This document shows positions 51,213-59,783 of a DNA stretch of 64,000 nt, piece after piece. The first letter of the stretch is position 1; every line of letters begins with the position of its first letter. The notes below the pieces were generated by a model that saw only the letters and a list, made by a program, of their open reading frames with translations, was not told the origin of the DNA and did no database searches. Origin of the DNA: Thalassococcus_A lentus (GTDB lineage: Bacteria; Pseudomonadota; Alphaproteobacteria; Rhodobacterales; Rhodobacteraceae); assembly GCF_028023555.1 (NCBI RefSeq), contig NZ_JAQIOY010000009.1:62001-126000 (forward strand). The letters are read 5' to 3'. The translations under genes were made by a program, and so were the position numbers.

Positions 51213-52478
51213 TCAGCCTTTGCCCTTCCAAGGCACCAGCGCACGTTCAGCCGCACGCATAAGCATGTCGATACCGAACCCGATCACACCGATCAGAATG
51301 ATGCCCATGATCACGATGTCAGTCAGCTGGAACTTGGACGCAACCATGATCATCATGCCTGCACCCTTTTCCGCCGCAACCAGTTCAGCAGCGACCACGG
51401 TGCCCCAACAGACCCCCATGGCAACCCGCGCACCAGTAAAGATATCGGGCAGCGAGTTGGGGATGATGACGTGGCGCATGATCTGCCATTTGCTTGCACC
51501 CAGACTGTAGGCCGCATGCACCTTGGAGATCTTGACACCCGACACGCCCGAACGCGCAGCAATCGCCATGATCCAAAGGGCAGCAAGGAACAGCAGGATG
51601 ATCTTGCCTGTCTCGCCAATGCCAGCCCAGATGATAACCAGCGGGATCAGAGCCAACGGTGGAACCGGGCGCATGAATTCGACGATCGGGTCAAACCAGC
51701 CTCGGAACCAGTTGCTCAGGCCCATTGCGTAGCCGAGGGGAATGCCAACAGCCGCACCAATCAGGAAGCCGACAACAACCCGGAAAAGCGAATAGCCCAA
51801 ATGTTCCCAAAGCGTGCTGTCGCGATAGCCTTCGCTGGCGATTTCACCCAGACGATCCACAACGGCTTCTGGCGGCGGCAGCCAGATTGGCTCCATTTGC
51901 CAGCCTTTGTTGGGCTCAAAGTTCAGTGTGCCCTTGGGTGACATGCCAACGCGGCCAAACTCGGTCTGCACCGATGCACCCGGTTCGATCGGCTGGCCAT
52001 TAATCGCAACGATCTTGTGGCCCGCATCGCGTCCAAATTCATCGTTTCGGTCAACGCGGATCAAGCCGGACCGCCAGGCACCCACTGTGTCGCTGTCGTT
52101 CTTGGCCCATCCGTCACCCGGCTCAATCTCGGGCACTTCAACGTCGGTCCCGACTTCGAAGACCCGGACGGTCACGGTGGCATCATCAGCCTGCTGCCCA
52201 TCCGCCTCGGCGGTATAGGTAAACTGCGCATCGCCAAGGAACGGGCCCGGTGCGTGCAGGAACCCAGGAACGATCTTGGAACCTGTGAAAGCACCCCAAA
52301 GAAGAAAGATCGTAAGGATCGAAATCACCGAGGCAATCCGACTGGGCGTTACCGCACTTTCGTCACCGAATGTCACGGTTTTGAGCGAGGTGTAGTCCGT
52401 GATCGTCTTGCGCGCGACGAACTTCACTATGAAAAATGACGCGACAAAGATCGCTACATAGATGGCAAATACGATCAT
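51213..52478 (-). CDS. tauC: Taurine ABC transporter permease with inserted periplasmic domain
   Basis: 421 residues from ATG 52478, overlapping the tauB stop by ATGA. The C-terminal half (about residue 195 on) is a normal binding-protein-dependent permease with the EAA loop VHAAYSLGASKWQIMRHVIIPNSLP. The N-terminal part has two helices (residues 1-20 and 46-64) and an extra roughly 110-residue insert (84-195), ending with GHKIVAINGQPIEPGAS, a PDZ-like carboxylate-binding-loop motif. Typical TauC proteins are about 275 residues. The permease imports taurine with TauA and TauB. The substrate is inferred from the adjacent tpa gene. Confidence 0.86.
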   Translation of the reverse strand: MIVFAIYVAIFVASFFIVKFVARKTITDYTSLKTVTFGDESAVTPSRIASVISILTIFLLWGAFTGSKIVPGFLHAPGPFLGDAQFTYTAEADGQQADDATVTVRVFEVGTDVEVPEIEPGDGWAKNDSDTVGAWRSGLIRVDRNDEFGRDAGHKIVAINGQPIEPGASVQTEFGRVGMSPKGTLNFEPNKGWQMEPIWLPPPEAVVDRLGEIASEGYRDSTLWEHLGYSLFRVVVGFLIGAAVGIPLGYAMGLSNWFRGWFDPIVEFMRPVPPLALIPLVIIWAGIGETGKIILLFLAALWIMAIAARSGVSGVKISKVHAAYSLGASKWQIMRHVIIPNSLPDIFTGARVAMGVCWGTVVAAELVAAEKGAGMMIMVASKFQLTDIVIMGIILIGVIGFGIDMLMRAAERALVPWKGKG

Positions 52479-53281
52479 GATGCTGCCTCCGTCCGGCCCA
52501 TGATTTCTTCTTCCATATCCCAAATCATGCCCAGGATCTCTTCACGTTTGATGTTGAAATCGGGGTGTTTCTTGACCTCGCGCAGATCAGCGCCAACGCC
52601 CATTTCTGCGAACGGCAGACGGTATTCGGTATGAATGCGGCCCGGGCGCGGAGCCATGACCAACAAACGTTCCCCCAAAAGCAGCGCCTCTTCTACAGAG
52701 TGCGTGATCAGGATGATGGTCTTGCCGGTTTCTTTCCAAAGCTTGAGCACCAGTCCCTGCATCTTTTCGCGCGTCAGCGCGTCGAGCGCACCCAGCGGTT
52801 CGTCCATCAGGATAACATCAGGATCGTTGGCCAGACACCGGGCAAGCGCCACACGCTGCTGCATCCCGCCGGACAGTTCATAGACCGCCTTTTCCTTGAA
52901 GTCCTGCAAACCGACCACGTCCAGAAGATGGTCGACATTGCTGCCCCAATCGGCTTCGCGTTTGCCCGCCATACGCGGCCCAAAGCTCACGTTGTCCCGT
53001 ACGCTCATCCATTCGAACAAAGCGCCCTGCTGGAAAACCATGCCGCGTTCTGCGTCAGGGCCCGTGACCTTGTGGCCGTTCAGTTCGATCGCGCCCTCTG
53101 TCGGCGCAAGAAACCCGGCAAGGATGTTCAAAAGCGTCGTCTTACCGCAGCCCGACGGGCCAAGCACGCTCATCAGCTCGCCTTCCTTGAGGTCCAGCGA
53201 CACGTCCTTGAGCGCCTGGACCGATCCGCCATTTGGCAAATCGAAACGCATGGAAATGTTATTTATGGATAGTCCGCTCAT
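52475..53281 (-). CDS. tauB: Taurine ABC transporter ATP-binding protein
   Basis: 268 residues: Walker A GPSGCGKTTLLN, ABC signature LSGGMQQRVALARCLANDP, Walker B VILMDEPLGALD, H-loop ITHSVEEALLLGERLLVMAPRPG. The TauB/SsuB/NrtD-type ATPase energises uptake of organosulfonates. It sits between tauA and tauC, with 97 bp and a hairpin after tauA, and an ATGA overlap to tauC. The assignment to taurine rather than another sulfonate rests on the neighbouring tauA and tpa. Confidence 0.9.
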   Translation of the reverse strand: MSGLSINNISMRFDLPNGGSVQALKDVSLDLKEGELMSVLGPSGCGKTTLLNILAGFLAPTEGAIELNGHKVTGPDAERGMVFQQGALFEWMSVRDNVSFGPRMAGKREADWGSNVDHLLDVVGLQDFKEKAVYELSGGMQQRVALARCLANDPDVILMDEPLGALDALTREKMQGLVLKLWKETGKTIILITHSVEEALLLGERLLVMAPRPGRIHTEYRLPFAEMGVGADLREVKKHPDFNIKREEILGMIWDMEEEIMGRTEAAS

Positions 53282-53345
53282 TGTGTGCCCCCCGTCATGC
53301 GGCCTTGTCTAATGAAAACGGGCCCCCGCTAGGGAGGCCCGCGAT

Positions 53346-53372
53346 TGGGGCCTGCGCGACACGCAGGCCCCA
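53346..53372 (-). promoter_or_regulatory. Intercistronic hairpin between tauA and tauB
   Basis: An 11-bp perfect stem (TGGGGCCTGCG / CGCAGGCCCCA) with a five-base loop, six bases after the tauA stop. It lacks a T-run, so it more likely stabilises the tauA mRNA 3' end or partly terminates, allowing binding-protein excess over permease. Confidence 0.7.
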
Positions 53373-53378
53373 GGGGTC

Positions 53379-54386
53379 TTACATGTCAGACGCTGCCTGC
53401 AGCGGACCAACATTGACGTTGCCAGCGTAGCTGTCCAGCGCCGCGTCGATCGAACCGGCGTTCACAAAGACGTCTGCAACGCCTTTCATGAATTCCTGTG
53501 CGCCGCCACCAAGCCACTTTTCGCTCAGCTGCTCTTCGACAGTTGGGAAGATGAAGGTTGAGATGGTCGACATGGTCGCTTCTTCGTCCATACCCGCATC
53601 CTTGGCGATAACCGGCAGCATTTCTGCGTGGTTCGCTTCGTCAGCCCACATGGCGTTTGCCTTGGCGGTGATTGCCAGGAACTTGGAAACCATGTCTGCG
53701 TTCTCGGCAGCCCAGCCAGCAGGTGCAACGGTCACGTCAAAGACGAGGATGCCCAGCTCTTCTTTTTCTGCACCAGTCAGCAGAACGTTGCCGTGCTCTT
53801 TTGCACGACGCAGCGAGCCACCCCAGCCACAGAACAGGTCGATGGAACCCTGAGCAATCGCAGCAGCACCATCCGGCGGCGCCATGTCGACAACTTCGAT
53901 CGAGCCAACGTCAACACCAAAGTGGTTCATCTGCTTCAGGAAGCCGTAGTGCGCCGCTGTGCCAAGCGGAACAGCCGCCTTTTTGCCAGCCAGTTCGCCT
54001 GCGGACATCTTGTCGATTTCGAGGTCTTCACGAACAACGCAGTTGTCGTTTTCCGAGTAGCTGACCGCAACGTCGAGGATCTGAAGGTCCTGACCGGCAG
54101 AAGTCGCAACAACGAAGGGAGGTACACCTTGGCTGACCGAGATCTGAACGTCGCCGGATGCCATCGCAGCGGACATCGCGGTACCTGTGTCAAAGCTGAC
54201 CCAGTTGATGTCTACGCCCATTTCCTCTTCGTACATTTCCATCTGCTTGGCGTACTGGAACGGCATTGGCCACTCGAGGAAGTACGCGACAGTGATTTCG
54301 CCGTGACCGGCGGCCATGGCGCCCTGTGCGCCAGCCAGAACGGCCAGACCAGCAGCAGCACCCATGAGATGTGTTTTCAGGTTCAT
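53379..54386 (-). CDS. tauA: Taurine ABC transporter substrate-binding protein
   Basis: 335 residues with a signal peptide (LMGAAAGLAVLAGAQGAMA) and a mature periplasmic binding protein of the TauA/SsuA group: ITVAYFLEWPMPFQYAK, GDVQISVSQGVPPFV, KKAAVPLGTAAHYGF, SIDLFCGWGGSLRR. It delivers the sulfonate to TauBC. It is divergent from tpa across a 373-bp region. Binding specificity for taurine is inferred from context. Confidence 0.9.
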   Translation of the reverse strand: MNLKTHLMGAAAGLAVLAGAQGAMAAGHGEITVAYFLEWPMPFQYAKQMEMYEEEMGVDINWVSFDTGTAMSAAMASGDVQISVSQGVPPFVVATSAGQDLQILDVAVSYSENDNCVVREDLEIDKMSAGELAGKKAAVPLGTAAHYGFLKQMNHFGVDVGSIEVVDMAPPDGAAAIAQGSIDLFCGWGGSLRRAKEHGNVLLTGAEKEELGILVFDVTVAPAGWAAENADMVSKFLAITAKANAMWADEANHAEMLPVIAKDAGMDEEATMSTISTFIFPTVEEQLSEKWLGGGAQEFMKGVADVFVNAGSIDAALDSYAGNVNVGPLQAASDM

Positions 54387-54759
54387 ATTCTTCTACTCCC
54401 GTGTTGCACAGACCGTTGGTCGGTCCGTGTGTTTGGCAGATCGCGGGTGTCGCCCCGCGGACCGCGCCCGCCTTTGTGGCGGTGCATGAAAATGATCCGA
54501 ACGGAAATTTCCGCGCTTATCAATCATTTTCGCCCATCGAATTGCTCAGAAATCGGACTTTTCGAACCCGCTACGTGGCGTGAGGATCGATTAACCGTTT
54601 GAAACGTATGTAAAATTCTTGAAATTCAACTCATCACAGGTAACGTAAACATCGCTTTTGGCCATACAGGCACCAACCAACTGGCCCTATCGGATGCACA
54701 ATCAAGTACCGCATGTGATAGTCTACAGCAGCCTGCGCTGGACATTCGGAGGAAAGAAC
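54387..54759. other. 373-bp divergent regulatory region between tauA and tpa
   Basis: No credible gene. It contains a GACCG-TTGGT-CGGTC dyad near 54411, AT-rich blocks (54520-54660) typical of promoters, and CTGGCCCTAT and CTGGACATTC words that loosely resemble the CTGGACYTAA boxes reported for TauR in Rhodobacter. The match is weak, and one overlaps the tpa ribosome site. Confidence 0.5.
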
Positions 54760-56148
54760 ATGGACGGCACGCTTTCGCAGAACGATCTCAGCCACGTGGT
54801 CGAAGCCGACAAGGCCCACGTATGGCATCACCTGATTCAGCATAAGCCCTTTGAAACAAACGACCCCAACATCATTGTTGAGGGCAAAGGCATGCGTGTT
54901 TGGAACCAGAATGGCAAAGAACATCTGGATGCCGTGTCCGGTGGCGTTTGGACCGTCAACGTAGGCTACGGCCGCGAATCGATTGCCAAAGCGGTTTACG
55001 ATCAAATCCTCAAAATGAACTATTTTGCAGGTTCTGCCGGGTCCATCCCTGGCGCTCTGTTTGCTGAAAAGCTGCTGGCGAAAATGCCAAACCAGAGCCG
55101 TATGTACTACTGCAACTCTGGGTCCGAGGCCAACGAGAAGGCCTTCAAGATGATCCGCCAGATTGCGCACAAGCGCTATGGCGGCGCCAAGCACAAGATC
55201 CTTTACCGCGACCGCGACTACCACGGCACCACGATTGCCACTTTGTCTGCGGGTGGTCAGGACGAGCGCGGCGCGCAGTATGGTCCATACACACCGGGCT
55301 TTGTGCGCGTCCCGCACTGCCTTGAGTACCGTGCCGGTGATCAGGGCGCTCCAACCGAGAACTATGGCGAATGGGCCGCAGACCAGATCGAACAGGTGAT
55401 TCTGCGCGAAGGTCCGGACACCGTTGGCGGCCTGTGCCTTGAGCCCGTAACAGCCGGCGGCGGCGTAATCACACCGCCAACAGGCTACTGGCAGAAGGTT
55501 CAGGAAATCTGCCGCAAATACGATATCCTGCTGCACATCGACGAAGTGGTTTGCGGTGTCGGGCGCACCGGCAAATGGTTTGGCTACCAGCAGTTTGGCA
55601 TTGAGCCGGACATGGTGACCATGGCCAAAGGGGTTGCCTCGGGCTATGCGGCGATCGCCTGCCTGACCACAACCGAAGAAGTGTTCGAGATGTTCAAGGA
55701 TGACGCGAGTGATCCGATGAACTATTTCCGCGATATTTCAACCTTCGGTGGCTGCACCGCAGGCCCGGCCGCAGCGATCGAGAACATGCGCATCATCGAA
55801 GACGAAGGCCTGCTCGACAATTGCGCGGATATGGGCGCCTACATGCTGGGCCGTTTGGGCGAATTGCAGGATAAGCACGCCGTTATCGGTCAGGTCCGCG
55901 GCAAGGGTCTCTTCCTCGGCGCAGAACTTGTTGCAGATCGCGATACACGGGCACCAGCTGCGGAAAAGCTGGTTCAGGCCGTTGTTGGTGATTGCATGAA
56001 GCAAGGTGTTATCATCGGCGCGACCAACCGTTCGGTTCCCGGCTACAACAACACCCTGTGCTTCAGCCCGGCGCTGATCGCGACCCGCGATGACATCGAC
56101 CAGATCGTCGAAGCGGTCGACGGCGCACTGTCGCGCACCTTTGGGTGA
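54760..56148 (+). CDS. tpa: Taurine-pyruvate aminotransferase (class III)
   Basis: Tpa transfers the amino group of taurine to pyruvate, producing sulfoacetaldehyde and alanine. The protein is 462 residues from ATG 54760, which has a GGAGG site. Class III features: VWNQNGKEHLDAVSGGVWTVN, YCNSGSEANEKAFKM, DYHGTTIATLSAGG, IDEVVCGVGRTGKWF and the PLP lysine at residue 290 (TMAKGVASGYA). The N-terminal sequence resembles the roseobacter Tpa family rather than omega-transaminases; that is recalled, not computed. Context with tauABC supports it. xsc and pta are not in the window. Confidence 0.84.
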   Translation: MDGTLSQNDLSHVVEADKAHVWHHLIQHKPFETNDPNIIVEGKGMRVWNQNGKEHLDAVSGGVWTVNVGYGRESIAKAVYDQILKMNYFAGSAGSIPGALFAEKLLAKMPNQSRMYYCNSGSEANEKAFKMIRQIAHKRYGGAKHKILYRDRDYHGTTIATLSAGGQDERGAQYGPYTPGFVRVPHCLEYRAGDQGAPTENYGEWAADQIEQVILREGPDTVGGLCLEPVTAGGGVITPPTGYWQKVQEICRKYDILLHIDEVVCGVGRTGKWFGYQQFGIEPDMVTMAKGVASGYAAIACLTTTEEVFEMFKDDASDPMNYFRDISTFGGCTAGPAAAIENMRIIEDEGLLDNCADMGAYMLGRLGELQDKHAVIGQVRGKGLFLGAELVADRDTRAPAAEKLVQAVVGDCMKQGVIIGATNRSVPGYNNTLCFSPALIATRDDIDQIVEAVDGALSRTFG

Positions 56149-56852
56149 TGTCTGATCATCGTTTGAACGAATACGGGCAGCCTATCGGGCTGCCCGTCTC
56201 ACTTGAGCTGCCGCGGCCTGCCCCGCCACATACGACGTTGCGTGGGCGTCTGGTGGAACTTGTGGCCATGCACAGCAGCCATGCCCCCGGTTTCTATGAA
56301 TGCTTCACGGATCCGGCCGGTTGGACCTATCTGGGCGAGGACGTGCCCTTTGAATCCATCCAGCACGCTCAAGAATGGACAGATGCGCGCGTGCCAAGCC
56401 ACGACCCGCTTTTCTACACGGTGCTGCAAGCGGGCAAACCTGTTGGCTTTTGTTCCTTTCTGCGCATCGCCCCCGGCAATGGCGTGATCGAGATTGGCTA
56501 CATTCATTTTTCGCCTGTCATACAAGGCACACCCGCTGCCACAGAGGCGCAATACCTGATGATGCGCCACGTCTTCGACGACCTCGGCTATCGCAGGTAC
56601 GAATGGAAATGCGACGCGTTGAACGCACCTTCCCGCACCGCCGCTCAGAGGCTTGGTTTCACATTCGAGGGCATTTTTCGCCAGGCTGTCGTCTACAAGG
56701 GCCGGAACCGTGACACGGCGTGGTTTTCGATTTTGGACAGCGAATGGCCGGCGATAAAGGCAAGGTTCGAGACATGGCTTTCGCCGGATAACTTCGATCA
56801 CAACGGTCAGCAAAAATCCCGGCTACAGAACTGCGCGGGCAAACCCGGCTGA
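56148..56852 (+). CDS. GNAT family N-acetyltransferase
   Basis: 234 residues from ATG 56148 (the GTG one codon earlier is possible). N-terminal PVSLELPRPAPPHTTLRGRLVEL followed by the acetyltransferase core: GYIHFSPVIQGTPAATEAQYLMMRHVFDDLGYRRYEWKCDALNAPSRTAAQRLGF, typical of RimJ/RimL-like GNATs (acetyl-CoA site GTPAATEA). It may acetylate ribosomal or small-molecule amines; the substrate is unknown. It starts one base into the tpa stop, so it is co-transcribed. It is convergent with the DUF6206-like gene. Confidence 0.84.
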   Translation: MSDHRLNEYGQPIGLPVSLELPRPAPPHTTLRGRLVELVAMHSSHAPGFYECFTDPAGWTYLGEDVPFESIQHAQEWTDARVPSHDPLFYTVLQAGKPVGFCSFLRIAPGNGVIEIGYIHFSPVIQGTPAATEAQYLMMRHVFDDLGYRRYEWKCDALNAPSRTAAQRLGFTFEGIFRQAVVYKGRNRDTAWFSILDSEWPAIKARFETWLSPDNFDHNGQQKSRLQNCAGKPG

Positions 56853-56857
56853 CAGCC

Positions 56858-57718
56858 TCAGACGTTCGGTTCGCCCTGCAACCCCAACACCTTGCGGAAC
56901 CCTGTCCAATAGCCGGGCAGCTTTGGTGGGCGATCCAGCCCGGCCAGTGCCTCTTCGGCCCATGGCTTCATCTCCCGGCCAACAAAGTCGCGCCCCCAAT
57001 CCAGATAGGCCGCCGCATGTTCAGGTCTCAGGCGGCAGGCAGACCCTACCATTCCTACCAGTGTCTCTGCCGGGGAATACCATTCATCCTGAATGCCGGT
57101 CACCTTGGTTTGTAGAAATGGACCAACCCAACGCATCAAGCGTTTCTCGGAAAACTGCAGGAGCATTTTGCCCATTTCATCGCGGCTGTAGTGAATCAAC
57201 GGCGGGAAGGTGTCAAAGAAGATTGCTTCGCCATCCAGCACGGCAAAATTCCGGATCGACGGGTGAAACCCGATACGCATCGGGGCCTGTTCTGCCCAGT
57301 GCCAAAAGCGCGCAATGACCTGACCTGCCGATTCCATGAGTTTCAGTGTTTCTGGCAGATCCCCATTTTGCATTTGTGGTCGCATCATGGACGAGGCCGG
57401 CAAGGCCTGCTGCACGATGACAGGAATACGGGTGCCTTCCATCGACAGCAGCAAGAACTGAGTGTCCGGCATTGGCACTGCTGCGCCTTTCAGTGCCTGC
57501 ACATAATCATCATGGCACTGATGCAACCGATCCAACGCCGCCGGATCGGCAAGACCACGGTAGACCTTGATAACTTTATCCGAGAAAGGACCGTTCGCCG
57601 GCCGAAACGGGGCGCAGAAATAACCCAGCTTGGAAATCGGCTCACCTCTTGACGCAGAATCGCTGCGAATGAGAGTTTCCAGCGCTGCCAGATCAAGCGG
57701 TGTTTCAGTATCGGTCAT
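56858..57718 (-). CDS. DUF6206-like protein, possible kinase fold
   Basis: 286 residues. I recall this family as DUF6206. Kinase-like cues: DKVIKVYRG (Lys48 and Lys51, beta3-like), a mid-region IPVIVQQALP, then GFHPSIRNFAVL (His152, Asn157) and EAIFFDTFPP (Asp169), which resemble the HGDLHPGN and metal-Asp motifs of aminoglycoside-phosphotransferase-type kinases. The usual catalytic Asp before His seems replaced by Gly150, so it might be a pseudokinase. No membrane segment. It precedes an orphan ParA gene by 24 bp on the same strand; the order is conserved enough to deserve a look. Confidence 0.6.
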   Translation of the reverse strand: MTDTETPLDLAALETLIRSDSASRGEPISKLGYFCAPFRPANGPFSDKVIKVYRGLADPAALDRLHQCHDDYVQALKGAAVPMPDTQFLLLSMEGTRIPVIVQQALPASSMMRPQMQNGDLPETLKLMESAGQVIARFWHWAEQAPMRIGFHPSIRNFAVLDGEAIFFDTFPPLIHYSRDEMGKMLLQFSEKRLMRWVGPFLQTKVTGIQDEWYSPAETLVGMVGSACRLRPEHAAAYLDWGRDFVGREMKPWAEEALAGLDRPPKLPGYWTGFRKVLGLQGEPNV

Positions 57719-57742
57719 TTGCAGGCTCCTTTGCGGCCTGCT

Positions 57743-58384
57743 TTAGCCTGCTTCCAGCCGTTGCACCAGTTCCGCCTTGAGCGCGCGGATTTCTTCGTGT
57801 GCCGGGCTCTTGGGCAGTTCCATAACGCCACGCCCGCGGCCCAGCGCTTCGGCGTAGCCAACCCGGTTGCCAAGGCTGGTTTCACAAACAGCCGCACCCA
57901 GTTTGGACGCCGCTTGCTGAACTTCGCCACCCAGCCTCGTTCCCGGCCGCGCACGGTTCAAGACAACCGCGGCTGGCTTTTCCTCACGGGCCGCCAGATC
58001 CAGCACAGATTCCGTCGCCCAAAGATCCACATGGCTTGAGGCAACAGGCACCACCACAAGATCCGCAACCCGAAGAGCCGGGCGCAGATCGCTGTCTGCC
58101 TTTGGCGGTGTGTCAATGATCACGAAGTCAGAGGCATCAGCCAGTTTTCGGCATTCATAGGAAATCCCCCAAGCCGATGAGGTCGAAAAATCCAGACCTT
58201 CGCAAAGCGACGGGTCATCTTCAACGCGCAGCATGAACCATCGGCCAAGACTGCCCTGCGGGTCAAGATCCACCAGCGCCACGGTTTTTCCCGCTTCGCG
58301 GAACGCCAAAGCAAGGTTAGCAGCAACAGTCGTTTTTCCAGATCCGCCCTTTTGCTGAGCCACTGTAATGATTTTGCCGACCAT
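57743..58384 (-). CDS. ParA-family ATPase (orphan)
   Basis: 213 residues from ATG 58384; the longer open frame upstream is not credible. Deviant Walker A KGGSGKTTVAANLA, VDLDPQGSLGRWF, and VIIDTPPKADSD are clear. The family positions cargo such as plasmids, chromosomes or protein clusters by ATP-driven gradient. No ParB or centromere-like repeats were found nearby, so it is an orphan ParA/MinD-type ATPase, like chemotaxis-cluster PpfA or carboxysome McdA. It is immediately upstream of the DUF6206-like gene. Confidence 0.88.
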   Translation of the reverse strand: MVGKIITVAQQKGGSGKTTVAANLALAFREAGKTVALVDLDPQGSLGRWFMLRVEDDPSLCEGLDFSTSSAWGISYECRKLADASDFVIIDTPPKADSDLRPALRVADLVVVPVASSHVDLWATESVLDLAAREEKPAAVVLNRARPGTRLGGEVQQAASKLGAAVCETSLGNRVGYAEALGRGRGVMELPKSPAHEEIRALKAELVQRLEAG

Positions 58385-58518
58385 CGATTCTTCCTCAATA
58401 TCCACCTCCATTGTGCACCTGCAGCATTTTTCTTTCCAGCCCCGACTTTTTCGGCGCGCAAACGGGCTTAACCGCGCCTTAACCATGCTGACAACAAACT
58501 GGCTTCGAAGGAGGTAAC

Positions 58519-59199
58519 ATGCTCGGAAAATGGGCCACCGTATTATGCCTGACCGCCTGCGCTTTTGTTGCGCAAACACTGGCTGCATCTGCGGGTGCAT
58601 GGCCGCGCGAGAAAGGCACGGGCTTTACCGCAACTTCGGTTCGCCTCAGCTGGCCGAAGGATGTATTGCGCACCCCAAAGAAACTCGAACCCATTCAATA
58701 CAATACATTTTACTTTGAATACGGCCTGAACCATCGGCTGACCGTTGGTCTTGATCTTGGTCGCTCGGTCTCAGGCAAGGATAAGACCATCTTGTTCTTC
58801 AAATTGCCTGTACGAAATGCAGAGGACGGGCCGAAAATCTCAGCCCATCTGGGCTTCGGACAGGTCGCCGGCGACACTGTCATCCGGCCTGGCCTATCCT
58901 TGGGCTGGGGGTTGGAAAATGGGTGGATCTCTATTGATGCCTTTTCAGAATTCGGGATGACGCATGGCAAATCTGACAGCAAAGTCGACATCACATGGGG
59001 CAGAAAATACCCGAACGATCATAAACTTATTCTGCAACTGCAAACAGGCGATCCCGCGACGGACCCGCCGTTTGCACGGCTGGCGCCTTCCTATGTGTTT
59101 CCGCTCAGCGACAGACTGAAGTTAGAAACAGGCGCTTCCTGGGGGCTTTTTGGCGATGACAGTCTCGGGTTGAAAGTCGGTGTGTGGGCCTCATTCTAA
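58519..59199 (+). CDS. Putative outer-membrane beta-barrel protein
   Basis: 226 residues with a signal peptide (TVLCLTACAFVAQTLAASA) and an excellent AAGGAGG ribosome site. The mature chain alternates short hydrophobic/polar strands (NTFYFEYGLNHRLTVGLDLGRSV, ISAHLGFGQVAGDTVIRPGLSLGW, LKLETGASWGLFGDDSLGLKVG) and ends in Phe (WASF), the C-terminal aromatic pattern of outer-membrane proteins inserted by Bam. No family is recognised. It is divergent from the ParA gene. Function unknown; a porin or structural barrel is a guess. Confidence 0.72.
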   Translation: MLGKWATVLCLTACAFVAQTLAASAGAWPREKGTGFTATSVRLSWPKDVLRTPKKLEPIQYNTFYFEYGLNHRLTVGLDLGRSVSGKDKTILFFKLPVRNAEDGPKISAHLGFGQVAGDTVIRPGLSLGWGLENGWISIDAFSEFGMTHGKSDSKVDITWGRKYPNDHKLILQLQTGDPATDPPFARLAPSYVFPLSDRLKLETGASWGLFGDDSLGLKVGVWASF

Positions 59200-59237
59200 G
59201 ACTGGCCTACAGCCGTATCACAGCCTACCATTCCACA

Positions 59238-59732
59238 ATGACTTCACCGATACGCCCAACAGATGATGACGCGCGCATCCTCGCACGGTCCTTGATCGAT
59301 CAAGCGCGCTTTGGTGCTTTGGCCGTGCTTGAGACACAAACCAATGCGCCAATGGTCAGTCGTGTTGCCGTCGTTCCCGGACCGGATGGGTTGCCGATGT
59401 CTTTGGTTTCAGACCTCAGCCAGCACACACAGGCACTCAAGGCTAATCCGATTTGTAGCCTGCTCATTGGAGAGCCTGAAGAAAAAGGTGATCCGTTGAC
59501 GCATCCAAGGCTGACGCTACAGGCAACGGCAAGCTTTGTTCGCCATGGCGACGCGCAACACAATGCGCTCACCACCCACTACCTGCGGCACCAACCCAAA
59601 GCAAAGCTCTATGTCGGGTTTGGCGACTTTTCATTCTTGCTGTTTCAGGTGACAGCCGCCTTTCTCAATGGTGGCTTCGGCCGGGCCTATACGCTCGAGC
59701 CGACGGATCTGGTCGGCCAGAATTCTACATAG
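59238..59732 (+). CDS. HugZ-like / PPOX-fold flavin or heme protein
   Basis: 164 residues from ATG 59238. Split-barrel features: AILARSLIDQARFGALAVLETQTNAPMVSRVAV, DGLPMSLVSDLSQHTQALKANP and FVGFGDFSFLLFQVTAAFLNGGFGRAYTLE, resembling the HugZ-type pyridoxamine-phosphate-oxidase family that can bind heme or FMN (in Helicobacter, HugZ degrades heme). Its exact ligand is unknown. It shares the strand with the barrel protein, 38 bp away. A hairpin terminator follows. Confidence 0.8.
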   Translation: MTSPIRPTDDDARILARSLIDQARFGALAVLETQTNAPMVSRVAVVPGPDGLPMSLVSDLSQHTQALKANPICSLLIGEPEEKGDPLTHPRLTLQATASFVRHGDAQHNALTTHYLRHQPKAKLYVGFGDFSFLLFQVTAAFLNGGFGRAYTLEPTDLVGQNST

Positions 59733-59734
59733 AC

Positions 59735-59761
59735 GGCCGCCGTTTTGGATAAACGGCGGCC
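59735..59761. terminator. Terminator-like hairpin between convergent genes
   Basis: An 11-bp perfect stem GGCCGCCGTTT / AAACGGCGGCC with a five-base TGGAT loop, two bases after the HugZ-like stop and 22 bases before the beta-helix gene stop. Only short T/A runs, so bidirectional termination is likely but unproven. Confidence 0.75.
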
Positions 59762-59783
59762 AGAGCAATTCATACGACCGGAT

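Noticed and set aside
54681..54747. TauR boxes (CTGGACYTAA) upstream of tpa
   Set aside because: Only two imperfect matches (8 and 7 of 10), one overlapping the tpa ribosome site; not enough to annotate.
57743..58384. parAB partition locus
   Set aside because: No parB gene or centromere-like direct repeats were found within the flanking region.
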